Shown here: positions 54,240 through 63,826 of the stretch, in pieces
How the letters are laid out: every line of letters begins with the position of its first letter
Numbering within the stretch: position 1 is the stretch's first letter
DNA from: Lelliottia nimipressuralis
GTDB lineage: Bacteria > Pseudomonadota > Gammaproteobacteria > Enterobacterales > Enterobacteriaceae
Assembly: GCF_004115925.1 (NCBI RefSeq)
Contig: NZ_SDDX01000019.1
Span: 186,001 to 250,000 of the forward strand
Direction: 5' to 3'
DNA length: 64,000 nt
The notes under the pieces: generated by a model
The model's input: only the letters and a program-made list of their open reading frames with translations
The model's database searches: none
What the model was told of the DNA's origin: nothing
Translations under genes and position numbers: made by a program

Positions 54240-54779
54240 TCATCCTCTGAATCCTGGTGGGATCTGATTATCGGGTTCGGAAATGGTGTTGATATCGCGC
54301 TTAGGCTGGCCGCCGTTGCTGGCGCGGTTGATCTGAATACTGCGCGCGAGCTTTTGCTGCCACTGCACGTGGTGGAACACTTTGCCTTCGGCCTGCCAGT
54401 ACGCGACAAACGCGGCCAGCTCTTCCGGCGTGGCGGTCTGCGTCAGGGCGATACCCCACAGGGCGGCCTGGCGCTGGAAATCCGCATCCGGCTGCCAGCC
54501 AGAGTACATCGCAAATTTGCCCATCGGGACGGCAACCGGCGCACTGGTCCGTTCTTCAAAGAATTGTGTATCTAACGCGACGTCACTGACCGGGCGCGAC
54601 AGACGCGCTTCAATATCCAAAAGCTGTGCCAGGCGTTCAGGCGTGATGGCGTAAAACGCGGGCGCGTTATCGGCAAACACAGCGAGTGTACCGCCATCGG
54701 CTTTGGTTAAGATGCCACGGGGATCGCGCACAAAGGCATCGATTCCGGCGACGCTGGTGGTCAGGAGTCTGGATGACAT
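54240..54779 (-). CDS. dnaT: Primosomal protein DnaT
   Basis: A 179-residue protein, the same length as E. coli DnaT. It acts in PriA-dependent replication restart, handing DNA to DnaB-DnaC. The C-terminal ssDNA-binding part ([46 protein letters not shown]) is strongly conserved; the N-terminus [17 protein letters not shown] is the oligomerisation region. It forms an operon with dnaC, the stop and next start almost touching. Confidence 0.97.
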   Translation of the reverse strand: MSSRLLTTSVAGIDAFVRDPRGILTKADGGTLAVFADNAPAFYAITPERLAQLLDIEARLSRPVSDVALDTQFFEERTSAPVAVPMGKFAMYSGWQPDADFQRQAALWGIALTQTATPEELAAFVAYWQAEGKVFHHVQWQQKLARSIQINRASNGGQPKRDINTISEPDNQIPPGFRG

Positions 54780-54858
54780 AACACTTTCTCTACTGGGATA
54801 CGACGTCGTGATATGGGGTCATAGTAGCACAGAGAGAAGGGGGGACGGAGGGGGATTT

Positions 54859-54884
54859 CCCCGGTGGCACTGCGCGCACCGGGG
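54859..54884 (-). terminator. Hairpin after ohr
   Basis: CCCCGGTG and CACCGGGG are perfect eight-base arms with a ten-base loop, 20 bases past the ohr stop. T-tract absent. Confidence 0.5.
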
Positions 54885-54903
54885 CTGCATACGACGGGGC
54901 TTA

Positions 54904-55332
54904 TCAGGCGATGATATTCAGCGTCACATCAATATTGCCGCGGGTTGCGTTAGAGTACGGGCAAACGATATGCGCCGCGTCGACCAGCTTTTTGGCTTCA
55001 GCTTCGTCCATACCTGGCACGTGGATATTCAGTTTGGCTTCGATACCAAAACCGGTTGGCAGTGGACCAATGCCAACTTCACCTTCGATAAACGCATCTT
55101 TCGGCAGCGCGATTTTGTCACGGGCAGAGACAAATTTCATCGCGCCCAGGAAGCAGGCAGAGTAGCCCGCCGCAAACAGCTGCTCTGGGTTGGTGACTTC
55201 GCCACCCATACCGCCCATCTCTTTCGGTACGCCCAGTTTGACATCCAGAACGCCATCGGAAGAGGTCGCACGGCCATCACGGCCTCCGGTGGCTTTGGCT
55301 TTGGCGGTATAAACAACTTTTTCTAAAGACAT
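54904..55332 (-). CDS. ohr: Organic hydroperoxide resistance protein Ohr
   Basis: A 142-residue OsmC/Ohr-fold peroxidase with redox cysteines Cys60 ([13 protein letters not shown]) and Cys124 ([13 protein letters not shown]), the signature of the Ohr branch. It reduces organic and lipid hydroperoxides with dihydrolipoamide as donor. ohrR lies 84 bases upstream on the same strand. The gap has a CTATT-A-AATAG palindrome and the motif TAGTGCGCGAT, which recurs before ohrR. In E. coli this gene is absent between dnaT and yjjB. Confidence 0.94.
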   Translation of the reverse strand: MSLEKVVYTAKAKATGGRDGRATSSDGVLDVKLGVPKEMGGMGGEVTNPEQLFAAGYSACFLGAMKFVSARDKIALPKDAFIEGEVGIGPLPTGFGIEAKLNIHVPGMDEAEAKKLVDAAHIVCPYSNATRGNIDVTLNIIA

Positions 55333-55362
55333 GGCAGGTTCCTCATCTTACGGTTATGCGCG

Positions 55363-55381
55363 CTATTAAATAGTGCGCGAT
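55363..55381. promoter_or_regulatory. Putative OhrR operator before ohr
   Basis: A perfect palindrome CTATT-A-AATAG (55363-55373) runs into TAGTGCGCGAT (55371-55381). The latter is repeated exactly before ohrR at 55884-55894, so both promoters may be bound by OhrR. Confidence 0.5.
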
Positions 55382-55416
55382 ATATATGGGTAAACAAAAT
55401 CTTATTAACTATAGCC

Positions 55417-55869
55417 TCAGGCGCGATGAAGCTGCTGGCGCAGTTGCTCAAGCTGCTGCTTGAGAGCGAGCATGGAATCCGCATCGCATTGTGCGGCACA
55501 GCCCACGGCCTGGGGAATACTTTTCGCCTGCTGCTGGAGGGCGCGGCCTTCATCACTTAAGGTGACGGCGACCTGGCGTTCGTCCTGGCGCGAGCGCTGA
55601 CGGACAAGCAGACCAGCGCTTTCCAGACGCTTCAGCAGCGGGGTGAGGGTGGCGGAATCCAGGAACAGACGTTCGCCAATCTCCGACACCGTAATGTCAT
55701 CCTGCTCCCACAAAATCAGCATCACCAGATACTGCGGGTAGGTCAGGTTAAGCGGTGCCAGCAGTTGCCGGTACAGCTTATTGAGCGCCAGATTTGCCGA
55801 GTAGAGGGCAAAACAGAGCTGGTTATCCAGCATCAGCGCAGCGGTGGTGTCGTTCGTTTTCGCGTTCAT
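55417..55869 (-). CDS. ohrR: OhrR, MarR-family peroxide-sensing repressor
   Basis: A 150-residue MarR protein with the OhrR sensor segment [21 protein letters not shown], whose Cys (residue 19 from this start) is the peroxide-reactive residue. The winged helix is [41 protein letters not shown], a strict OhrR signature. Further Cys (VGCAAQCDA) near the C-terminus suggest the two-Cys type. It should repress ohr and itself until oxidised. Confidence 0.93.
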   Translation of the reverse strand: MNAKTNDTTAALMLDNQLCFALYSANLALNKLYRQLLAPLNLTYPQYLVMLILWEQDDITVSEIGERLFLDSATLTPLLKRLESAGLLVRQRSRQDERQVAVTLSDEGRALQQQAKSIPQAVGCAAQCDADSMLALKQQLEQLRQQLHRA

Positions 55870-55883
55870 GAAATGAATATAGG

Positions 55884-55910
55884 TAGTGCGCGATTTAATT
55901 GCAAGCAATT
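55884..55910. promoter_or_regulatory. Putative OhrR operator before ohrR
   Basis: Contains TAGTGCGCGAT, identical to the sequence before ohr, and the palindrome AATTGC-AA-GCAATT (55897-55910). It starts 15 bases upstream of the ohrR ATG. Confidence 0.5.
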
Positions 55911-56558
55911 TTATGGACAGGTATAGCGAAGGGCCACCTGAACGGCCATTTTGCGATAGTGCTGGCGCTGGGCCTGCTCATCGGCGCCGTCTTCAAACAG
56001 CAGCGTGAAGGTATAGCTGTTGGCGACGTAATGAAAACTGAAGCTGCTGATCAAACGGTGCAGGTCGCGCGCATCAACGGTCTGATTAAACAGCTGCTTC
56101 TCTTTGCCACGCTGCAGGATCGCTTCCAGCAGTTCGAGCGCGCTGCGATTAACCTGACGCAGATAGCTGGACTGCTGCATAAAGCGGCCACGCTGCATGT
56201 TCTCCATGCAGATAATGCGAATGTAATCCGGGTGATCGGCGTGGTAGTCAAAGGTTGCTTCCACCAGATGGACCAGCGCTTCAACGGGCGGCAGTCCTGA
56301 CAGACTAAGCTGTTTTTCGCTGGCGCGGATCTCGGTGTAAACGTACTCCAGCGCCTGAAGATAGAGGTTCTCTTTGTTTTTATAGTGATAAACCACCATG
56401 CGCTTGGTGGTGCCGGCTTTTTCGGCAATCTGCTCCATTCGCGCGCCGTTCAGACCGTATTCGGCAAACAGGGTAATCGCGCTCTGAAAAATTTTGTCCT
56501 TCAGGCTGGAATCATCATGGTGGTCGGGGAATTCGCTGCCAGGGTTAGCCACTTCCAC
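55911..56558 (-). CDS. TetR-family regulator
   Basis: A 215-residue TetR protein: N-terminal [50 protein letters not shown] and an all-helical ligand domain. [17 protein letters not shown] near the C-terminus is typical of the RutR/AcrR-like subgroup. It ends 41 bases before ohrR on the same strand, and begins 59 bases after yjjB. The ligand and targets are unknown. Confidence 0.9.
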   Translation of the reverse strand: MEVANPGSEFPDHHDDSSLKDKIFQSAITLFAEYGLNGARMEQIAEKAGTTKRMVVYHYKNKENLYLQALEYVYTEIRASEKQLSLSGLPPVEALVHLVEATFDYHADHPDYIRIICMENMQRGRFMQQSSYLRQVNRSALELLEAILQRGKEKQLFNQTVDARDLHRLISSFSFHYVANSYTFTLLFEDGADEQAQRQHYRKMAVQVALRYTCP

Positions 56559-56617
56559 TCCTTACATCGCCAAACAGAATGCAGGGATTATCGCCATGGC
56601 AGCGGGAGAACACAAAT

Positions 56618-57858
<1,241 letters not shown>

Positions 57859-58258
57859 TGGTTGCCCTGAAAATGAGAACTGCCAGAGTGTCTGGAATGT
57901 TTACTTTTAGCACAAACGGCAGCCTGTCTGGCTCGGGGTCAGATCAACATTTGTGCAATCAGTGGCAGGATGCAACGGCAGGCGCAGAGCGGTCTGGGGT
58001 GTTTTTTATTTATTTCGTGAATACTAATTGATGATATATATAATTTATTAATTTAGTTTGATGCGTTTAATATTTTGTGCAAGGACTATTATGTTATTCT
58101 GATTTTTGTATTATATTATCCTCGGATTTAACAATGTCAGGATTATAGTTGTTATCGTTAATATAACCTGTACTAATAACTTAGGGTCAGGATAATGCCC
58201 ATGTCTGAGCCGTGATTTTAATATCATTAATTAGATGAAGAAAGGATTCGGAGAATCT
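57859..58258. other. AT-rich region between yjjP and yjjQ
   Basis: About 400 bases, clearly AT-rich in 57990-58200, holding the divergent promoters. In E. coli the yjjQ-bglJ promoter is silenced by H-NS and relieved by LeuO; the AT-richness fits the same control. No gene is supported. Confidence 0.5.
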
Positions 58259-58981
58259 ATGTCACCAGTGAAGGGAAAATCAGTAATCGTTATCAGTAAA
58301 ATCCCGGTGATGCAAACCGGTCTGGGCGGCATCATGGCCAGCCATTTTCCAGAATATGACGTGTCTTTTTGCCGCACACATGACGATCTGACTTTACAGA
58401 ATTTAAATCGTGCATCTGTCGTGGTTGCTGATATTTCAGGTGATTACGTCAACCCTCGCGGCGCGCTTGAACACTATTATCTGTTATTAAGTCAGTACCG
58501 GGATATCCACTGGATTTTTCTGGTCTCACGTCCTCTTTACCCTCTTGCTGTTGAGTTGCTCATACGCCCTGAAAGCACGCTGCTTTCGGATATGGAACCT
58601 ATCGAAGGCGTCATCAACGCGATCCGCGCGGGGAGCGAGTATTCCGACCGAATAAGTCAGACGCTGTTATCACCTGAGCCGCGAGTTGATGATAATGAGT
58701 ATAAAGTCCCTGTAATACTGACCCTCTCGGAACGTAAAGTATTACGTCTGCTTGGAAAAGGCTGGGGAATAAACCAAATCGCCACGTTACTGAAAAAAAG
58801 CAATAAAACCGTCAGTGCGCAAAAAAATAGTGCGATGCGTCGTTTATCTCTGCACGGAAATGCAGAAATGTACGCATGGATCAATAGTACACAGGGAATG
58901 AGAGAGCTGAACTTAATCTCAGCCTATGGAGAGCAAAAGGAATGGAAACAAATGCCTCAGGAAGAGATATTGCTGTCATAG
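58259..58981 (+). CDS. yjjQ: LuxR-type regulator YjjQ
   Basis: A 240-residue regulator. The C-terminal LuxR/FixJ helix-turn-helix, [44 protein letters not shown], is nearly the same as in E. coli YjjQ, and the N-terminal part ([18 protein letters not shown]) resembles a receiver without the phospho-acceptor pattern. YjjQ represses motility and biofilm genes with RcsB-family partners. The ATG at 58259 follows GGAGA. It overlaps bglJ by 40 bases. Confidence 0.92.
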   Translation: MSPVKGKSVIVISKIPVMQTGLGGIMASHFPEYDVSFCRTHDDLTLQNLNRASVVVADISGDYVNPRGALEHYYLLLSQYRDIHWIFLVSRPLYPLAVELLIRPESTLLSDMEPIEGVINAIRAGSEYSDRISQTLLSPEPRVDDNEYKVPVILTLSERKVLRLLGKGWGINQIATLLKKSNKTVSAQKNSAMRRLSLHGNAEMYAWINSTQGMRELNLISAYGEQKEWKQMPQEEILLS

Positions 58982-59616
58982 ACCAATGCACGATGAGTGC
59001 CGTGGGGCTTGAACATCTCTTTGCCATCGCGCCATTTAGCGAATATCGCCTTCATCTGTTTAAAAACTTTAGCAGTTTCAAGGCTGCGCTTTCACAGACT
59101 CCTTTTTTCTCAGTGATCTATTCGCTTTCAGATGTGCGAGAAGAACGAAGAAATTGTCTGGTGTCACTGCGAGAACTGGCCCTGACACACAGTGGTATAC
59201 AGCGCATTATTCTGGCAGCAGACGACGTTGAGGCAAGATTGATCGGTCAACTGACGCCTTCCCGTCTTCACGGAATAATCAGTAAGTCGGCCTCACTGGC
59301 GGAGCTGCAAAAACTGCTGATCATTCTGTTAAGCGAAACAGAGCGAGTCAATAACAACGCGTTTGCCCACTGGCAAGGAAGCTTGTCCAGAATGTTAAGC
59401 CCAATGGAGCGGGCGATTATGCGCCATCTTTCGGCGGGCCTTTCCATCCCCGAAATTGCGGAGCAGCTTAAACGCAATATCAAAACCGTTCGCGCACACA
59501 AATATAATGTGATGGTGAAGCTGGGGGTGAGTTCCGATGTGGGGCTGCTGCATGCGGCAGATATTCTGGGGCAGTTGCCCATGCGTGAGCTGAAACTGAC
59601 TGTTAAGGCGGCGTAG
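58942..59616 (+). CDS. bglJ: LuxR-type regulator BglJ
   Basis: A 224-residue regulator. The C-terminal HTH reads [58 protein letters not shown], matching BglJ, which forms a heterodimer with RcsB to activate bgl and other genes silenced by H-NS. The N-terminal part is a degenerate receiver. It starts inside yjjQ (AAGGAATGG), as an operon partner. Confidence 0.9.
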   Translation: METNASGRDIAVIDQCTMSAVGLEHLFAIAPFSEYRLHLFKNFSSFKAALSQTPFFSVIYSLSDVREERRNCLVSLRELALTHSGIQRIILAADDVEARLIGQLTPSRLHGIISKSASLAELQKLLIILLSETERVNNNAFAHWQGSLSRMLSPMERAIMRHLSAGLSIPEIAEQLKRNIKTVRAHKYNVMVKLGVSSDVGLLHAADILGQLPMRELKLTVKAA

Positions 59617-59636
59617 TGCTTTTCATTGTGCATCAT

Positions 59637-59658
59637 TGCGCCAGAGGAACCTGGCGCA
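59637..59658. terminator. Hairpin between bglJ and the YbaK-family gene
   Basis: TGCGCCAG and CTGGCGCA form a perfect eight-base stem with loop AGGAAC between convergent genes. Confidence 0.65.
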
Positions 59659-59662
59659 GCGA

Positions 59663-60121
59663 TCAGATGCAGACATCAATCCATTTAGCCGATGTAAGCT
59701 CAGCCATTCGCTCAGGCGCGATACGCACTGCGCTGTGAATTGACCCGGCCGCAGGAAGCACTTCCTCATAGTGTTTAAGGGAAACGTCGCAGTAAACGGC
59801 CAGCGGAGTCTCCAGACCGAAAGGGCAAACTCCACCAACGGGATGCCCGGTTAGCGTCACCACTTCATCACTGCACAGCATCCGCGCTTTCGCGCCAAAA
59901 GCATTTTTCAGTTTTTTGTTATCCAGGCGTGCATCGCCTTTTGCGACCACCAGAATCACCTCGTTTTTAACCTTCAGTGATAAGGTTTTCGCTATCTGTC
60001 CCGGCTCGACATGATGGGCGGCTGCGGCCAGTGCAACCGTTGCGGTGCTTTGGCTAAGCTCGATGACATCAATATCCGGGGCATTGTCAGCAAAAAATTG
60101 CCGTACGGACTGCAAACTCAT
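59663..60121 (-). CDS. YbaK/EbsC-family aminoacyl-tRNA deacylase
   Basis: A 152-residue stand-alone editing-domain protein. HHVEPGQIAKTLSLKVKNEVILVVAKGDARLDNKKLKNAFGAKARMLCSDEVVTLTGHPVGGVCPFGL contains the catalytic-type Lys and the GHPVGGVCPF signature of the family, which hydrolyses mischarged tRNAs (for example Ala- or Cys-tRNA-Pro). The specificity here is not determined. It is monocistronic and convergent with bglJ. Confidence 0.9.
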   Translation of the reverse strand: MSLQSVRQFFADNAPDIDVIELSQSTATVALAAAAHHVEPGQIAKTLSLKVKNEVILVVAKGDARLDNKKLKNAFGAKARMLCSDEVVTLTGHPVGGVCPFGLETPLAVYCDVSLKHYEEVLPAAGSIHSAVRIAPERMAELTSAKWIDVCI

Positions 60122-60239
60122 TGTTATCTCCTGACAAATATCCTGCGTAATCTGTCATAAGAAATTATGCTCTGTAAATATCTCTTAGGTAACAAATATT
60201 CTGTTCACTCGTTTTCTGGATCGCCTTCACATTCACGGA

Positions 60240-60260
60240 AACCGGTTACAGTAACCGGTT
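60240..60260. promoter_or_regulatory. Near-perfect 21-base palindromic operator
   Basis: Arms AACCGGTTAC and GTAACCGGTT are perfectly complementary around a central A. The centre resembles operators of LacI/GntR-type sugar regulators (ACCGGTTAC). It overlaps the -35 box TTGCAG, so a bound protein should repress the EIIC promoter. No regulator gene is adjacent. Confidence 0.75.
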
Positions 60261-60286
60261 GCAGAGTGTGATGGAGAGATTAATAC
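60259..60286 (+). promoter_or_regulatory. Promoter of the orphan EIIC gene
   Basis: TTGCAG (60259-60264), 16 bases, TAATAC (60281-60286): a reasonable sigma-70 promoter whose -35 overlaps the palindrome above. Confidence 0.5.
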
Positions 60287-60328
60287 TGACGGTGTAACTT
60301 CCCCTGTATCCAATAATAAGAGTCGAAT

Positions 60329-60436
60329 ATGAAACCAATTTGTCCGAGCGGTACCGCTGGTACACGAACCAGCAAGGTGGTGACAATGATGTATGGATCA
60401 CCGTGTGGCGCGTCTGCGTCCAAACTGAACGTCTGA
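60329..60436 (+). CDS. Short ORF between promoter and EIIC gene
   Basis: A 35-codon ORF (MKPICPSGTAGTRTSK..., ending SASKLNV) whose TGA is 13 bases before the EIIC ATG. The ribosome site is weak (AGAG). It might be a leader peptide or a degraded EIIB-like fragment; neither is established. Confidence 0.3.
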   Translation: MKPICPSGTAGTRTSKVVTMMYGSPCGASASKLNV

Positions 60437-60449
60437 CAGGAGCCCCACT

Positions 60450-61793
60450 ATGTCTGCCAACCATGCTGCGTTTAATCTTATTTTCCGGTTCGTTGAAAAC
60501 TATGTCAGTCCCGTCGCCGGGCGTATCTCCTCCCAGCGCCACGTGATGGCGATTCGTGACGGATTTATTTCCGCGATGCCCTTTATGATTGTCGGCTCCT
60601 TCTTGCTGGTATTTGCTTACCCGCCTTTCTCACCGGACACCACATGGGGCTTTGCCCGTGCGTGGCTGGATATGGCGAAACAGTTCGAAGGGCAGATCCT
60701 GACCCCGTTCGATATGACCATGGGAATCATGTCGATCTATATCTGTGCGGCTATCGCCTACAACCTGGGTAAGCACTACGTTAAGTCACATCAGCTCGAC
60801 CCGTTCATGTGCGCGATGCTGTCGCTGATGGCATTTTTACTGGTTGCTGCACCGAAAACCAAAGGGGCGATGCCAGTCGATAGCCTGGGCGGGACCGGCA
60901 TATTTACTGCGATTCTGGTGGCCGTGTACTGCGTGGAGATGATGCGTTTCCTGAAGGCACACAATATTGGCATTCGTCTGCCGGACCAGGTGCCACCGAT
61001 GATCAAAAACTCATTTGATCTGCTGATCCCGGTGCTGGTTGTGGTGCTTACGCTTTATCCGCTGAGCCTGTTTATTCAGTCTCAGTTCGACATGCTAATC
61101 CCTCAGGCGATTATGTCGATCTTTAAACCGCTGGTGTCAGCGGCGGATTCTCTGCCTGCAATTCTGCTGGCTGTGTTGATTGGTCACCTGCTGTGGTTTG
61201 CCGGGATCCACGGCGCTGCGATTGTGTCAGGCATGCTGCAGATGTTCTGGCTGACTAATCTGGGCATGAACCAGACCGCGCTGGCTCAGGGTGCGCCACT
61301 GCCGCATATCTTTATGGAAGCGTTCTGGACCTTCTTTATCGTCATCGGTGGCTCGGGCGCCACGATGGGGCTGGTGATCTGCTATCTGCGCAGCCGTTCC
61401 GCACACCTGCGCTCCATTGGCCGTTTAAGCGTTGTACCAAGCTTCTTTAACATTAACGAACCAGTAATTTTCGGTACGCCAATCGTGATGAACCCTGTGT
61501 TCTTCATTCCATTCCTGCTGGCACCGATGGTTAACGCGGTGCTCGCATGGGCCGCCATGAAGCTGGATCTGATTGGACGCGTGATTTCTGTGGTGCCGTG
61601 GACCGCTCCGGCCCCTGTGGGTGCTGCGTGGGCGTTGGGCTGGGACTTCCGTGCGGCGGTGCTGGTCATCCTGCTGGCGCTGGTCTCTGCCATCATCTAC
61701 TACCCGTTCTTTAAAGTGTACGAGAAGCAGTTGCTGGAGCAGGAAGCCGAAGAAGCACAGCGTGCTGAAGAGGATAGCCAGCAAGTGGCTTAA
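60450..61793 (+). CDS. Orphan PTS EIIC permease, lactose/cellobiose family
   Basis: A 447-residue EIIC with about ten membrane segments. FINAMPFMIV-type start (RDGFISAMPFMIVGSFLLVF), LLWFAGIHGAAIVSGMLQMFW and NINEPVIFGTPIVMNPVFFIPFLLAPMVNA are the signatures of ChbC/CelB-type permeases for beta-linked disaccharides. No EIIA or EIIB gene is adjacent, so it must borrow them (for example ChbB/ChbA) or work differently. The C-terminus is acidic (EQEAEEAQRAEEDSQ). CAGGAG precedes the ATG. A terminator follows. Confidence 0.93.
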   Translation: MSANHAAFNLIFRFVENYVSPVAGRISSQRHVMAIRDGFISAMPFMIVGSFLLVFAYPPFSPDTTWGFARAWLDMAKQFEGQILTPFDMTMGIMSIYICAAIAYNLGKHYVKSHQLDPFMCAMLSLMAFLLVAAPKTKGAMPVDSLGGTGIFTAILVAVYCVEMMRFLKAHNIGIRLPDQVPPMIKNSFDLLIPVLVVVLTLYPLSLFIQSQFDMLIPQAIMSIFKPLVSAADSLPAILLAVLIGHLLWFAGIHGAAIVSGMLQMFWLTNLGMNQTALAQGAPLPHIFMEAFWTFFIVIGGSGATMGLVICYLRSRSAHLRSIGRLSVVPSFFNINEPVIFGTPIVMNPVFFIPFLLAPMVNAVLAWAAMKLDLIGRVISVVPWTAPAPVGAAWALGWDFRAAVLVILLALVSAIIYYPFFKVYEKQLLEQEAEEAQRAEEDSQQVA

Positions 61794-61802
61794 TCAAAAA
61801 GC

Positions 61803-61829
61803 AAAACGGCAACTTCGGTTGCCGTTTTT
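61803..61829 (+). terminator. Terminator after the EIIC gene
   Basis: AAAACGGCAAC and GTTGCCGTTTT with loop TTCG and a T-tract; a textbook intrinsic terminator. Confidence 0.9.
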
Positions 61830-61874
61830 GTATTTGCATTTTCCCCCGCTGAAAGAGGGCTGTCTGTAAAGTTA

Positions 61875-62663
61875 TTACTTCAGCGTACAGTCACCACACT
61901 GCTGAACATCCGGCAGGCGATAGCGCTGGCAGCAGGTCCGACGAACCAGTAATCCGTCGCGCGGCACCACGGTGCGGAACAACGGATTATCCTGGCCATC
62001 TGAAAGCTGTTTGGCAAAGAAACAGGACTGACGCAGCGCCTCGACGGTCTCATCGCCCAGCACCACTTTCATCTCAGTCAGATACCAGTGAATGAGATAC
62101 CCGGTATTACTCCAGATAAGCTTCCCGTTGATATCGCCAGTCTCTTCCAGCGCATTTACCACTGGAATGAGCGCCTGTTTCACCAGCGTTTCCATACGCT
62201 CCTGCGCGGACAACACCGTCGTATTCCGATCCTCATGGACGTCAATCCAGAAGCAGGCCGCGCGGCCGGTCTCATGAAACTCGACGAAGAAATGCTCCGG
62301 GGAAAGGTCCAGCGCGGCGTCCTGCGTTAACAGGGCTATCATCAGCGGAGGCACCATCAGCCCGATGTACCATTGCGCCCACAGGGAGAGTAACGGTTTA
62401 TTTTCTCGCGCAAGATTAGGCTGGTTTCGATAGATATGATCGGAGTAGACCGCGAGCAAAGAGTGCATTTCTGCCGGGCGAGACCACTGCGCCAGCGTCA
62501 TGGCCTGGTGCGGATGGGGTTCATCCAGCTTGATGAAATCGAGCAGGTAAGCGCGATGTTCGGCGATGGTTTCCCGTACGGAATCCGCAAGCGTTGAACG
62601 CCCGGCGCCAGGAGGGGCTAGCCAGATGACAGGATCAACGATTTGTGCGGAACGAGTAGCCAT
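61875..62663 (-). CDS. fhuF: Siderophore-iron reductase FhuF
   Basis: A 262-residue cytoplasmic [2Fe-2S] protein that reduces iron in imported ferric hydroxamates, releasing it. The four Cys ligands are at the C-terminus in RRTCCQRYRLPDVQQCGDC (C-C-x10-C-x2-C), identical to E. coli FhuF; LWAQWYIGLMVPPLMIALLTQ and FFVEFHETGRAACFWIDVHED are family core segments. A GATAATGATT Fur-type sequence precedes it. It likely works with the hydroxamate-type TonB receptor at 15171-17261. Confidence 0.95.
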   Translation of the reverse strand: MATRSAQIVDPVIWLAPPGAGRSTLADSVRETIAEHRAYLLDFIKLDEPHPHQAMTLAQWSRPAEMHSLLAVYSDHIYRNQPNLARENKPLLSLWAQWYIGLMVPPLMIALLTQDAALDLSPEHFFVEFHETGRAACFWIDVHEDRNTTVLSAQERMETLVKQALIPVVNALEETGDINGKLIWSNTGYLIHWYLTEMKVVLGDETVEALRQSCFFAKQLSDGQDNPLFRTVVPRDGLLVRRTCCQRYRLPDVQQCGDCTLK

Positions 62664-62684
62664 AGGAGAATAGGATACAAATCT

Positions 62685-62703
62685 AAATGATAATGATTGC
62701 CAA
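62685..62703. promoter_or_regulatory. Fur box before fhuF
   Basis: AAATGATAATGATTGCCAA contains GATAAT-GATTG, matching the left half and centre of the Fur consensus, 22-40 bases before the fhuF start. fhuF is Fur-repressed in E. coli. Confidence 0.65.
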
Positions 62704-62761
62704 TCCTAGCTATAGAGCAAACCGATCGCAAGCCTTTTGTCGGTAAAGCGGGAGGTGGGGC

Positions 62762-63826
62762 TTATCCTGCCTGGAGTTCAGGGCTTAAGAGGATATTGTT
62801 GCGGCCCATGTGCTTGGCTTCGTAGAGCGCTTTATCCGCTTTTTCGAGCGCCGCTTCGATATCCTCTGACTCATAAATCGCAATGCCAATACTGATGGTG
62901 ACGTTGGTCGCCACGCTCTCATTAAACATATGCGGGATCTTCAGGTCGTAGACCTTCTGGCGAATACGCTCGGCGGTCTGGCGCGCCTGATCGAGCGTGA
63001 CGCTGGTCAGTAGCACCATAAACTCTTCCCCGCCAAAACGGGCGACAATATCGCGTGAGCGCACGGCGTCGCGGATCGCAGCCGAAACCCGAATCAGCGC
63101 CTGATCGCCCATCATATGGCCGTAGTGGTCGTTATAGGCCTTGAAATGATCGATATCCAGCAGCAGAACGAAATGTTCTCCCTGCTCAAGCGTAGGCAGA
63201 TTCTCCAGGCGGCTTTGCAGGCCACGGCGGTTATACAGGCCGGTCAGCGGATCCATCATGCTCAGATCGTTAAGCGTTTCCCGCTCCTCAAGCAGTCGGT
63301 ACAGCAAGTCCTGAGCAAAACGGTCGTTACGTCTTTGAATTACGTGATGGATTGCAATCCCAATCATCGGCAGCGCGAGGGAGTAAACGATGCGTGGCCA
63401 GTACTCGGGAGTGCAAAACCACAGACAGACCAGAAATGTCGGCAGCGAGTGGATAGTAAACGCTTTGATATCACTGGCAAACGCCAGCGAGCCGATAAAC
63501 AGGACGCTTAGCAGGGCCAGCAGCAGGAAGGTATAAGGGTCCTGCGTGACCAGCATAAATTTCCAGGCAATGTGCCAGGCCCAGATTCCACCAAAGATGA
63601 ATGAAATCAGCGGAATATTGATCTGCCGGGTTTTATTCTTCCAGTGCCAGACCAGCAGCGACAGGCTGAGTGTGAAAATGAGCGCGACAGGCAGGGTCAG
63701 CGTATGCACGCTGTATAAGGGATTGAACACAGTAAAAAGTGCTGACACGGCGTTCAGGAATAAAAATAAACGTAAAGATAACTGATATTTCTTGTGACGT
63801 AATGAACGCCAGGATTGTGCTGTCAT
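62762..63826 (-). CDS. Membrane diguanylate cyclase (GGDEF)
   Basis: A 354-residue protein with about six N-terminal membrane helices (about 15-185) and a C-terminal GGDEF domain (about 195-350): MMDPLTGLYNRRGL, LLLDIDHFKAYNDHYGHMMGD, and the active site ARFGGEEFMVLL. The inhibitory I-site RxxD (RSRD) lies five residues before GGEEF, so product feedback is likely. It makes cyclic di-GMP at the membrane in response to an unknown signal. No EAL domain is present. It lies beyond fhuF, where E. coli has tRNA-Leu genes next. Confidence 0.92.
   Translation of the reverse strand: MTAQSWRSLRHKKYQLSLRLFLFLNAVSALFTVFNPLYSVHTLTLPVALIFTLSLSLLVWHWKNKTRQINIPLISFIFGGIWAWHIAWKFMLVTQDPYTFLLLALLSVLFIGSLAFASDIKAFTIHSLPTFLVCLWFCTPEYWPRIVYSLALPMIGIAIHHVIQRRNDRFAQDLLYRLLEERETLNDLSMMDPLTGLYNRRGLQSRLENLPTLEQGEHFVLLLDIDHFKAYNDHYGHMMGDQALIRVSAAIRDAVRSRDIVARFGGEEFMVLLTSVTLDQARQTAERIRQKVYDLKIPHMFNESVATNVTISIGIAIYESEDIEAALEKADKALYEAKHMGRNNILLSPELQAG

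Larger units (their letters stand above)
60122..60449. other. Upstream region of the orphan PTS EIIC gene
   Basis: About 330 bases containing a large palindrome, a promoter and a short ORF (listed separately). No other gene is supported. Confidence 0.5.

Noticed and set aside
54239-54409. N-terminal extension of DnaC
   Set aside because: It lies inside dnaT in another frame; DnaC length and sequence fix the start at 54238.
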